DNA of 64,000 nucleotides, taken from assembly GCF_040436345.1 (NCBI RefSeq), contig NC_133227.1, positions 26,408,671 through 26,472,670 on the forward strand. Direction: 5' to 3'. Position 1 is the first letter of the stretch, and each line of letters opens with the position of its first letter. Below, piece by piece: positions 11,801 through 24,723 of this stretch. Origin of the DNA: Pagrus major (taxonomy: Eukaryota; Chordata; Actinopteri; Spariformes; Sparidae). The notes under the pieces are model-generated. The model ran no database searches. It was not told where the DNA came from and saw nothing but the letters and a program-made list of their open reading frames with translations. The translations under genes and the position numbers were made by a program.

Positions 11801-14554
11801 TGTCTCCTGGCGATGGGAAAGGAGTAAATCGCCTTTTTTTGGTGGGTTTACCAATGTCTAAAAAAACCCACATATATTCACTAATTTTGGTTTTAAATGG
11901 TAATTAAACAAGAGAAGGAGAGAGAGAAGTTAATCCTGGCTTTCTTCTCACCTCCACACAATTGACTAATGTCAGAAGGTGGTGTAAAGATGTGGGGGAA
12001 GGGTCGTAAGAGCCTTTCCAACCATCCAACTAGCCCTTCTCATGGAGACTACAGCAGCTCTAAGTGGCAGAGTTGGCAGTTAAAGTTGCATTTTTTTACA
12101 GTTTGGCTCTAAGAACAGACATTTCCACCGAATAAGTCACACATCACCATGCAAATTACCGAAGTGAGAGACCAAAAGAACCAGATTTTCAGCCTTTGTC
12201 GCAGAAATGTCTTGTTTGCTTCGTCCTGCATAATTGAGCAGCTGAAATTGCAGCTATGTGGATGTTTGAAGTTCGGGTGTGCCCAGTAACAGCCAGAAAA
12301 TTAAGCCCAAATTCACATTTAGTGATCGCTTTAGTACATCAAGTAACAAATGTACTTCTCGGTCCTTAATCAAAATATTTAAGGCCTCATAGTCCTTTCT
12401 TTGGTGTCGGAGACGAAGTGTGAAAACTATTCCACGTTTACATTTTCAGACTCCGTACGTTGGACTGAATCCATCACTTTGCAGGTGTTGTAATTACGGT
12501 GTTGTCACTTGTAGTCACAACGGCGGTGCTCAAAGCGCTGACCAGACCAGAGCACAATGGAGCATGTGGCCTGGTTTTTCATCTCATTCCCAGCATACCT
12601 CTGCCCAGCCATGCCTGTCACATGGGGGGTGTTTTTCTGTTCGAATGTGGCGTCGCCGTCACTCAGGAGCCGCTGTTTGCGCGGTGTACAAGAGGGCTGG
12701 TGTTTTCTCTTTTGGCTATGTGCTGGAAAATAAATCCAATTAATTGATGGATCGATTGGTTTATTTCTGGATTCTGGGTCCTGGTGTGTGTGCAGCTTGC
12801 CTGGCGAGATAAAGAGCAGAGACCAGCCCGTTTGGTTTGAACTGGCTTTATCTGAACAACACTTGACCTGTGTTGTAGTGTAAAACAGGATTACAGCGTG
12901 AACGGTCCTCCGGGAGATGAGCCCGGTGATCTCTGGATCTCGTCCCAGCCGCGGGGCCTCTGCTGCTGGGCTTTTACTGTACGTGCAGCGCCGCCCTCCT
13001 GCGGCTACAGATTGGATACAGCGGAGAGAGGAAGAGGATGAGATGAGCAGAAGTGTGTGTGATGATAATGGAGATTGTAAAAGGTGGTTTGTGGATTGGA
13101 GAGTGTGTGTGTGTGCATACGTTGAAACATAAGGATGAATCAGCTGAAGGGAGGGGGGGTTGTATTGGCTCTCAGGGGGGAGAAGTGTGGTTTTATACAT
13201 ATCAAAGGCTCCTGCTTACGTCCCATCCCCACTCTCGACCTCCCATGGTGCGTGAGTGTGTGTGTTTCTGCTCCCGGTAAGCCAAGTATTGACATACAGC
13301 TGTCAACAGAGCTGATCCGAGGCTCGGCGGGGGATCTCCGTGCATCACAGCATCACAAGAGCCTCTGCAGAAGATAATTCTATAGATGTGAGGAAGAAGC
13401 TCAGAAGCATCAAACCACCGCGTTTTACTTTTATCAAACGTGTTGGTGCTGAAGTTTATTCTACAGAGTTATTTGCATGCATTTCATCAAATCTCATACA
13501 TTTAAATACACTTACTGCTACACAGATATTTATATAATTCTATAATGTATTGAATTTATATATTTTGTGCAAGAGTAGAAATTTAATGAAATTTTTTTTT
13601 TTTTACATTTTTGTCTGTGAGCTTCTGTAAAACCTGCTAGATGTTATGATAAAAAGTCAGTGTTGTAACAGTAGTTAACCTCGATCCATGTCTCACAATA
13701 TGCCACCTTGGCTTCTTGAATTAAAGAGAATTGGGCCTGGAAAGTCCTTGAAAAGTCTTTGAATTTGATGTTTGATAAGGTGCCCTGTGGACAGGAGAGG
13801 TGGGAAACGAAGGCCTCTCCTCAAACTCAAAGTGAGAAAACAAGTAGAATTAAATAAAAAAATAATAAAATCTTAATATTAATTACAGGACAAAAACAAG
13901 AAAAATATATATAAAGATTTTTCATTATTTCTGATTCCAGCTGTCTGATAATCAATAAAACTGAGAAGATATCAGTGTGTTTTCAAGATGTTTCAAAAGA
14001 AAGATGATGAATGGTGGACAATAAGTTTAAATTCGCCCAAAGCAGTGCCTCTGTATCACAGTAGAGTGAGTTTATATTGTTTTTAAATGCATATCTTCGT
14101 CATGAAATTGCACTTAAATTAAGATTATAATGGAATTAAATTGCCCTGAAGGGTTAACTGCCCCCATGTGGATGAACTAAAGGTCTTCCTGTAAAGCTAA
14201 AAGGCATCAACTGTTGCCGTCTCTCCCCTCTGCTGTGCTGTGGCAGGCAGAGCCAGCCAGTCTATCCTGGCCTGTCCCCCTGTGGATTCAGGCAGTCCTA
14301 CTCCTCCAACCTCTCCAGCGCCACCTCCTACTCCAGGTACCGTAGGCCTCGGACCGAGCCGGACCGAGCCCAAAAAAAAAAAAGCAACAACGCTCTGCAT
14401 CATCGACTCCTGTTTATAGCACGAGCAGAGGCTTATTGGAGCCAGCGTGCTGTAAACAGGACGAGTTCAGTGTTTTCGCCAAAAAACAAGCTCAGTCAAG
14501 GCAAACTGAGCCGAGCCGAGCTACCCGCTGCTGCAGAATACAAGATGCTGACAC

Positions 14555-14587
<33 letters not shown>

Positions 14588-17500
14588 TCAGGACATTGAC
14601 AGCTTTTTCCTTGCTATCGCTTTTGTCCCTTTTCTGTTTTTGTGTGTCCCTGACCCTCGCTAATAAATCTACATTTTAAAAAAAGCAGTAGGCTTTTTTG
14701 TTTTTCAAGGACGCACACGAACAGGAAAAAGTGTGAACCTCATGAACTCACGCTGTGAGTTTGAGAGCGCTACAGTGTCGTCACCCTCAGCCAGGTGTTT
14801 TGTCTTGTTGTTCTGTATTTGCTTAAAGCTGCGACTCCGATTCGACACCAGTGTTAAAGATGTCTGCACACACGCACAGAGTAGAAGTCTGTATCTGCCA
14901 CAGACTGATGCTTTCTCGCCACAGCGCTTTCCAGCTCTGCAGGTTCTCTGCAGAAGGCCTCGGTCACACAGTAACCAAAGGTGCACCAACCTTTCATAGA
15001 TATTTTACATATATTAAGCTAGTATAGATATAAGAATTAAGAATTACATTAAATTTTCTGATCTGAGTCTTTGATCTCACACCTTTAACGTGGTGAATAA
15101 CTCTTCTTACATGCTTGTTTTTAATTATGTATTCCCCTTCTGCAGCCCTACCTCTGAGCTCCAGGTTAAAACAATATAAATATATTTTTTGGTTATTTTT
15201 TGACCCAGATGCTCGCTCGGCTGCCACAAGCTGCCAGCAGCTGATGCTTATTGCTGCTTCGTTGTCAGTCAGGCTCCATTTCTTCCTCTTTTATCTCCGC
15301 AGACTGTAAAGATGCTGACACAAAACTTTTCTGGCATAAAAAAATATTGTCTTTTATCTGTGAAACTTTCCTGAAAAATCCCTAAACTTGCCTCCTTTAA
15401 GACTTCAATTGATATGGATGGAGAGTGAAATTATTATTTTCTTGACATCACACAACACATCAAGATGTGAAGGTGCCATGTTTCTGGTCTCCCAGCCTCT
15501 CGTTCAGTAATGCTAGGACGCCCTCTAGTGGTGACAGATTTTTTTTAACATCACTGCTGAATACATAAAAAGAAGCAAGTCAGCAGTCAGGAGGCCTCGT
15601 CAACTTAAATGCTTTAATGCTTTCAAGCTCGGTGCTTACCGAAACGTCTGCTCTCGCTTCAACGCTCTCCGTCCTCTCTTCCCACCTCGCTCACACTTCT
15701 CTGATCTGACTAAAAGATTTCTGTCTGTCTTCCTCCTCAAGGTTCCCTCACTCACTGATGCTGGGCCCGTCAGGCATGCATCCTACAGGGATCCCCCACC
15801 CAGCCATAGTGCCCCCTACAGGCAAACAGGACCACGACCAGTATGACAGGAGCATGTATGTGTAAGTATCGCCTGCGTTGTTTCAATCGATCACACTCCT
15901 CTTTCATTGTTCTTCTTCACATCCTCCTCTTTTAAATCTACCTGTCTCTTGCAGGGTTTGACAATAGTTTGAACTATTTTGTGGATGTTTTTAATACATT
16001 TAAATGTTTACCTGACTCACTATTGTCAAGTAATTGTCTGATATTTTAATATTTACTGAAATGGAGGGAAAGGAAACTGTATTTACAATAATTGGACACG
16101 TTGGGAAATAGGCTACTTGTTTTCTTAACGAGAAGTTAAATGAGAAAATTGATAGACAGAAGCTGGTTTGCTTAGCTTATCTTAGCTTAGCACAAAGACT
16201 GAAAACAAAGGGTAACTGGGTAACAACACACCAAACTTTATTCCTTGTATACACAAACCCTCTCCCCCCTCTCAGGAAACCGCAGGACGTCAAACGGGAG
16301 AAGGAGCCTAAGAAGCCGGTCATCAAGAAACCCCTGAACGCCTTCATGCTCTACATGAAGGAGATGAGGGCGAAGGTCATCGCAGAGTGCACATTAAAGG
16401 AGAGCGCCGCCATCAACCAGATTCTTGGACGGAGGGTGAGGGGATGAACACACACACACGGCTAAAAACACAGACTAATCCCTTTTCCAGGTCAGTCTGT
16501 GATTTCACACATGAGGGACATGAGAGGACGGTGGTAAGGTGAACTCTCACATACTGGTGCTGCTGAGATCAGAGCAACTCCCAACTGGTCGCACTGGGAT
16601 CCTGAAGAAGGATAAGACGGTGAAGTGTTTGATATCGTTCAGACAGTTCAGATGCAGATCAAACTGTGTTAGGAGCTGTGAGGAGAGCGTTTTTCTTCAG
16701 GTGTGAGTCTGGATTTACAACGTGCATGTGCTCCAAACTGTGAAATGAGCTGCAGTTTATAATCTGCACCAAAACTTCCTTTAAATTTAACCAAAAATAC
16801 AACTTCTTACTTTTTACACTGCCTTTTTTCTGACTGATTTTATATCTCCTGGACTGAAATCATGTTATTTTATGTATTAACACATAAAACTAAAACATTT
16901 TCTTTTAAAAAATATCGTAAATTGTATTTTATTTTATCCACTTTGCATTTGCTTTTGCTTATTTCTTTAAACTTTTTAACTTCAGACTTACTTCGGTGGG
17001 TTTCTGATTGATTGATTGTAATTTTATTTCAAACATGTCAAAACAAAAGAAAACAAACAGTAAAATAAAAACAACACAACGTACATGTTGGAAAAGGAGG
17101 AGGAGGAAGTAAAAACCTACAGCTTCCTCCTACTCCTTGTTTTATTTTTTAATGTATCTCATTCATTTGTTTGTACTTTTTACTGTATAATTGTATTATT
17201 GTCTTTCGTGAAAGTGGTGTTTGTGTTTTCACCTTTTTTCTTCTCCTTTCTTTTTCTTATTCTGACGTTTAATTCACCAAAAGTGTGAGTCGCGCCCAGG
17301 AAACGACTGCAGTCTGTGATCATGAGATCAAGACACTCACAGTCTCCCTCTCGATCCGTGTCTGTGTTTTCCAGTGGCATGCGCTGACCCGGGAGGAGCA
17401 GGCCAAGTACTACGAGCTGGCCAGAAAAGAGAGACAACTCCACATGCAGCTCTACCCGACCTGGTCCGCCCGAGACAACTACGTAAGGACCGCCCCCCTC

Positions 17501-20500
17501 TTACTCCTCTTCCTCTTGTCTCCTCTTCCTCCATACTGAGTGGAATAAAAAAAGACACCTTGACAACTTTTCTGAGCTGATTTTTAAAAGCTGATTTGTG
17601 CAGAACATAACGAGGGGGATGTAAAAAGATTTAAGTCGAGGAGGCACGCTCACTTTGTTAATGGAGGATTGTGATTTTTATAACCTGGGAACCGTCGCTA
17701 GAGTGAAGAAGTCATGTGGTTGAGAGAGAAATGTGATCAAAAATATGATAATGCAATACACTCTTACCGAGCTATTATATGTTATTACATTACTCAAAAA
17801 TTATAACTTATTACTACTTATATTAGATTATAAACATGATCGGTTATACTTAGGAGTTTTCATTTTTTATTGGACATTGTATTAAACTTCATGAACATAA
17901 TTTTGATCATGATGGTTAAAAGAGTTTTTTTTTTTTTTCATATATGAAAATAAACACCAATAAGTCCCTTCAAAATAAAAGACAGCAGTGAGAGCTATAG
18001 AGAGGTGAAGTGCCCCATTATTATTTTATAATATTTGACAAATACATTTTTGATCCTGTTTGAATTGTGCCATGAACTACACATATGATGTTTGTGAATT
18101 TGAAACATGATTTTGGAAGTCAAGAAAGTGGCAGTTTGTCATAAAGATAATAAAATACCGATTAGTTTTGGTTAAAAGCGCAATCGATCTGCACATATCG
18201 ACAGCTGTCGTTATGTCAGCTATGTCTGTTATGTTGGATGTGTAGTCTTTCTAATGATGTATTTTCACAGCCTTGTATTTCATTAGTTTTATGACAAATT
18301 GTGCCTTTCTCAAGTTGAAAAACGATCTTTTATCATATGATAACATCATATGTGTATTTCATGGCACAGTTCAAGGGGGGTAAAAAAAAAAAAAGATTTA
18401 GCTACCATACATATTTTTTTCTGAAATAATGTCCCGTGGTGGTCCACCGGAATAGGGCATGACTTCACCTCTCTATTTACACTTTGATAAGTTATTATAT
18501 CATGCAGTGGATATTATATTAGTAGCAGCACACCTTTAACCTGTCTCTAAAGGCAGAAGGTTGCATTTGAAAACACCAGGACGCGTCCAACTACTTGACT
18601 TCTCTCTCTGGTTTGACTCCCTGTAAATAAAACCTAGATAAACAAAAAGAATAGGATCAGTTTATTAAACCAGAACTTGGTGAACTGGGATCTTCTCACC
18701 TCAGAGCTGAAGAAGTTACTCTTTACCTCTCTTACTGACTACTGTGTCAACAACCTGCATGTTTATTGACCCCCCCCCAGACCTGTCAGTCAGAAGTCAC
18801 CAAACTTTTTAGGGCATGAAATGATTAAAATAAGTCTCTCAGATGTTATAGGAGGAAGTCAGACCTGTGTGGTGCATGTGTTTGAGTCTAATGTTTTGGG
18901 GATGTGCTGTATCTGGGCTGCTGTGTGCCTCTGACTTGTCAGTTTGCTGTTGAACTCTTGCAGGAGGCGGGCCTTAGCGGGGTCGCAGGGGAAAAGAGTA
19001 AAGCTGATTGGGTAGGGACACGTCTTATGGTGGATTTATGCCTCTGTGGTGGGAAAAAAAAAAAATGTGAAGCTGCATGAAAGGGGTTGTGGGTATTCCT
19101 GTGCAAAAGTTTGCATGCACCTTCCAAAAAACCTTAATGACTCACACACGACAGCATCACGAACAACATACGAGTAACAGCCGCAGCTGCAAGAGCACAT
19201 CTGATTGGTTAACTTCAAGTATATTTCACCCAAGTCTTGCACATTGCCATGGTTTATGTCTAGAAGTTAGTTTAACTGTGAAACACTGAATCACACAGAG
19301 GTATAAATCGACCCGTTTTGCTCAACTAACAGAGAGCAGGGCCGCATGGCTGGCCTCGCTGCCTCGCTGCCTGAGTTTTATTATTTTTTTAATGGGCATC
19401 CCTTTTAAAATACCTTCATTCTTTTTATTACCAGACAATAGTGACACACGTTATGTCATGGTTAAACAAGACACACAACCTTTTTGCCACAACATGTAGT
19501 AGTGATTGTTCATCTAATAATTTACAGGTTTAAGTCCACCCTGTAATGTCGATGTGGAAACTGTGTCACACTCAGGTGAATCAAAGGTTGTAAGAGACGC
19601 TGCTTTTCAGTCCCTTTAGAGTGGAAACCTGTTTTACGCTTTTTCTCTGCTCTACTGTCTTTTGTTTTTTCGGGCAGGCATGACACACACACACACACCA
19701 TGTGTTATGGTGACACTTAACTTGGGCTGTGGTTTATAACGCGTTCGTAACATCTGAACGAGTGCTTCATGTCACAAACTTTGCACGCTGATTCAGTTCT
19801 AATGTCATTCTTCATTTCGTTTTCATCTCGTTTTAAAGGCAGAGGCCGACGGAGGGTGACGAGTTTAATGAGTAGACCTTTCAAAATAAAAGTCCTGAAT
19901 TATTTCTGAGCTCGTTTCTCAAATATGTTATAAACCAGAGCTCTAGTAAACTGTGATCATAAGTGTAGGAGCTTTTGCTGTATGCATGGAGCTTTGAGCA
20001 TTGTCTAAGCAGCTCACATCAGCACAGCGGTGGAGTTTGATTAGTTCATGATGAAGTACAGCTTTATATGTAAACATCATCCACATGTTGTGGCTTTACA
20101 GGATAAGTTCTTGTTTTTATAGTCTTTAACTTTAGGGGAATATGGCAGGAAACCTTATACTGTAGGTCACCAAGTGAAACCTTTTTTTTTACGTTTTACA
20201 CTTATGGAAAACCAAAAGAAACCAAAAGCACATTTAAATATCTTGTGTTGTCAGTCCAATATCCAGTATATTAAGTTTAAAGGAGATATATTATGCTACT
20301 TTTCAGGTTTATAATTTTATTTTTAATAGATTTACATGCTTTAATGCTCAAAAAACACATCAGTTTTCTCATGCTGTCCGGTGCAGCAGCTCTGCATTCC
20401 CCCTCCGCCCACAAGCTCTGTTTTTTAGCTCCTGTCTCTTTAAGGCCCCCCCCCTCCCCCCTCCTGAATACCCAGTGTCCTCTGATTGGTCAGCTCACAC

Positions 20501-23500
20501 ATGCCTGAGCCAGCTCGCTAACAACAACACAGCAGCTGTGCTAAATCAATTCCTATGTGCCAAACTAGTCGCTAGGCATAAATAATGCGTATGCGTGACA
20601 TGGTGATGTAGTGTGATGTCACAAAGTCGCGGAATTAAAGGCGGGACTACTGACGAGGCGTTTCAGGAGCAGTGTTTTCTGTGGGAGAGAGGAGCTTCTG
20701 TTGGTGCAGACTGACATTTTTAATTTCAAGAATATAAATAAAAATCTGAAGGAGAGGAAACAAATAAATATGATAGAAAACTAAGAAAAGTAAGAAGTAT
20801 CCATAATTTAGAGGCTGAAAACAGCATTTTTTTTGCCCTTTTTGCATGAAAAATGACTTTAATGGCACATTAATTATCAAATAGTTGGTGATTATCATCA
20901 TCAATTAATTGGTCGACTAATAGTTGGAGCTATAAAATATAGAACAACTTCTGTAGTGACGACGTGAGCATTAGAAGCTTCAGACAATGTTTTAAGAAAC
21001 CCCCGCTCACTCCTCATCACCCTCCTCACTTTGCTCTGGACCTCCTAGCAAAACAGGAAGTAAAGGTCCACACACCGCCCCCGCAGCTGTGGAGGGTTTC
21101 TCTTCCGAGTCCCAAAAAAAGCCAACATATATATACTGTAGTATATGCACACACATCGACACACATCGACACACACACACACACACACATATACGCCCAC
21201 GGACACAAAGCTCAGAAAGGTGCAGTTGCACGAATTGTTGTTGTAACCACATAGACAGTGCTGACAGCGAGTCGAGGAGGGCAGACATCGAAGCGTAGGC
21301 GGTAGAGCTCTGTACCCACATCCTTCATCTCACCCAAATATGAGGCCTCACTCCACCATCAACCGGATCTGTGTGAACAACTCTGATGTTTACCTCAACA
21401 GTCACACATTACAAATCAGTCAGACGGGAGAGAGAAAGAAATACAAATATGAAAACAAGATATTTGGATCTTTAAAAAGCCACGTTAAACACTTTCGACT
21501 CTTCTTCTCGTTGAACACTTCTCGATGACGACACGTCAGGTTTTGCATGAATCGAGTGTATAATGACATTAGCGATGCAACGTGTTTTCTTTGTTTTTCT
21601 TTATCTTTCTTGGCTTTTTCTTGCTTTTGTAGACTGTTTAAAGATGGTTGCCTGACCTGGTTGCTGCTTTCAACTTTTTTGCATTTATCTACATGTCACA
21701 AAGGAACCCCCTCTTTTTTTCATATTGTGCAGATTTTTAAAAAAATATTCAGTTTGGGGACAACTTTCCACTCATTCTCAACATATTAAGCTAACAGGGA
21801 AAGCACAGAGGAATCCCAGAATTATTTGCATGGATGAAACTCGAGAGGAAATCAGTAATTCATTGGTGGGGGTTTTGTTTTTTTGTTTTTTTTCCCACAG
21901 GGCAAGAAGAAGAGGAGAAAAAGGGAGAAGCTGCAGGACTCCAATACAGGTAAACTGTCTTTAAAACATCTCCCCCTTGTCAGACGGTATACCCTGAGAA
22001 AAAAGGAATGGCTAGTGTCGAGAGGATTCAGTTGAGCTTGATTTTGCGTTGGCGCTCTGTAGCACAGCATCTTGTTGTCTTTGAGGCAGGATGTGTCTCT
22101 AACGTCAAACCGCCCACCCACTCGGCTTTCCACGTAACCTAAATTATAAACATCATGTACAAACGAAACGTTAGGTCCTGATCTTAACTGTTCGAGTTCA
22201 GTGTCACACATCATGGCATTTTCCCTTTTCCCCTTCACCACCGAGGCAGTCAGAAATATTTCCCATCACTTATCTGTACCAATGACAAAAAAAACACACA
22301 TAGAAGTAGATCATTTAGTGTCTTAAATGTCCTGCAGGAAACTCTGCTGTTTTACATGAGAGCTAAGTAGAAAAATATGGATGTTAATAGATGTTAGCAG
22401 TCAGCTGTTGTCTTGGAAAAATGTTGATATTTGACACCACAAGGAAAGATTGAGGGCAAAGCATTTCTGATTTTATGAAAGGAGGAAGAAGAGTGAGAGG
22501 AGGCAGACTGATGAGGGCTCTGCAGAAAAGAATCAATGTGTCGATATATTTGAACGATGAACAGACCGATGAGAAGCGTGAATGAAGCCAATAATCTAAT
22601 TCAGAGTGTATTTTTAGATGAAGCGGTTTATGAACAGAAAGCGAGGATCTTTAAAACCCTGTGTCAGCAGCGTCGCAGCTCGGCTGTTCTCTCTCGGTCT
22701 CTTTTAACTGCCTGTGTTCAGGATGTCTGACGTGTTTCTTTAACTAAACTGTGTGTGTGTGTGTGTTCTGGCATTTATTGATGTTTTGCTGTGCTGTAAC
22801 CGGCTACTAACAGTGTGACCTGATGGCTTTCTCTGAACGAACAGCCCTGTTGGTGGTTTCTGCCCTGACGAGCTCTTGTGTCTCTTTCTTTTCTGTGTCT
22901 CTCCTCCTCTAACCCCTCTTTTTCCTCCTCCTCTGCTCCTTTTTTTTTGGCTTTTCCTCCTTCTTGTTTTGTGCATGCTATGCATTGTGCTCAGACCCGG
23001 GCTCTCCTAAGAAATGCCGGGCTCGCTTCGGCCTCAACCAACAAACGGACTGGTGCGGTCCCTGCAGGTGGGTACCAAACATCCACCACCCACCCCCCCG
23101 ACCCGCTCCATAGCGCCCACGCTCCTCATCTCTGCTCCCGTCCGTCCATCAGTGCATCACTTCCCCCTGATGGAGTCACAGTTATTCAAACATTTTCTCA
23201 GAGGCAGAGCTGCTCTGGAGGTGGTAATGATCTTAATCGGATCAAGTTCACAAGAAGACGAGGTCGTTTTAGTTTCCTCCTGTCTTTTGCTTTTCTTTAC
23301 TACGGGAAAAAAAAATGTACCAACCCGCTGACGGTTAACTCAACTCTGCCTCCAGACATCTCTGCCTCCAACGAATGTTTGAGAATCCAACCCGAGCTCT
23401 GCATGCCGTCTGTCACTAACCTCCTGCTCTGTTGCATGTTGAAGCACTTTAACCATAAATATGTCGCTCTATAGTAACAAGAGAAACGGTCACAAAGTGT

Positions 23501-24679
23501 CAGAACATCCCAAAATTAAACTCCTCCTGCTGCATCAATGTATCCAACGATGTCAACCCTAAGTGTCGATATCTGCCGACCTGAGAATGAAACTGTTTCT
23601 CCTGGAGGTTAGATTTTGTTGCTTAAAGTCACATCAGGCTCCACATTGTTACATTCAGCTTCAGGATTGCTGTTCCAGGATCAGTAATGTCTTCAGGTCC
23701 AAAAACCTTTTGACTTTGTTTGATGCGTCAACGTGGATTTTCCCCCACTTTTCGTTGTTATTCTCCTGTGACGTCTTGCCTTAAAGGTCAAAGGTGGTTC
23801 GCTGGTATTCAAAACCAAAACATACCTGTATCTTTCTCTGCTTCCTCCTGATGATTCGACTACAGAACTTAAATCAAAGCGGCACAAAAACTTAGGCTTT
23901 TTATTTTGTTCCTGGCATCTCCAAACGTGTGCCGACAGATTTATGAATTCACGAGTTCGTGCCGTTAAATGCCTGAAAAGTCAGACATTCCTACGAGGAA
24001 AAACATTTAACTTTATTACCGCAGCTTGTAAATTCAGGTCAAGGCTCGAGCTCTGCTAATAAGCAGCCAACGTGAAGTCATTACAAACTTGTCGAGTTGT
24101 ATCTCTTACATCATCGGCAGCCATTACTACCAATTGGCAAGACCCGTGTCGTTAAAGGTCAACAGTTAAATCTCCTTTATTCCAGCTCGGTAGCAAAAAA
24201 AGTCGACGGCGTGTGTCAGCAGCCACGTTTCTGTCTTGTTTGAACAAAGCTGGAAATGTTCCCTCGTCGAGCAGCTGGAGGAACATTTCATGAGTTATTA
24301 AAGTAAAACAGGAAACTTGGTTTACAGAGTTTATTATTAATCTAGTGTTCAAGCACCCTGACGACTCAAGATTCATCGATGTGCGACTTACTTCAAGTAT
24401 TTATATGGACTTTTTCCTCAAAATCCCAACAACCTCAGCGCTGTTTCTTCGTACCAGTGCAGAAACATTGTAAAAAAAAATATGATATAAATCATCAGAA
24501 CCGGGCCTGTCAGCACGTCAGACCGCTCTGTTTAAGTCACAGCGGGATTTACAGTAGACGACAGACGAGCGCGCCGCTGCAGGAGTTCAGGGATCCGTGT
24601 GGTTCTGCAGAAGAAGCTTCTACCACCACAGCACTGTAGTAACCCCGTCGTCTTCCCCACCATCACGTCATGGAAATCT

Positions 24680-24723
<44 letters not shown>

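Larger units (their letters stand above)
14337..16275 (+). other. tcf7 introns B and C
   Basis: 14337-15741 contains a CA microsatellite at about 14560-14587 and nothing else notable. 15862-16275 contains a repeat remnant at about 16075-16225. Confidence 0.75.
17483..21900 (+). other. tcf7 intron E
   Basis: 4.4 kb containing an inverted-repeat element (17996-18476), an interspersed repeat (20275-20790) and a CA run at 21174-21190. No exon was recognised. Confidence 0.8.

Noticed and set aside
12505..13200. 231-codon minus-strand open frame in tcf7 intron A
   Set aside because: It is rich in Ser, His-Thr and low-complexity runs from a TG/AC-rich stretch, shows no recognisable domain, and lies in an intron. 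A chance frame is the simplest reading.
22878..23474. 198-codon plus-strand open frame over tcf7 exon G
   Set aside because: It is a shadow frame. It crosses the true exon in the wrong phase and starts in the pyrimidine tract of the splice acceptor.
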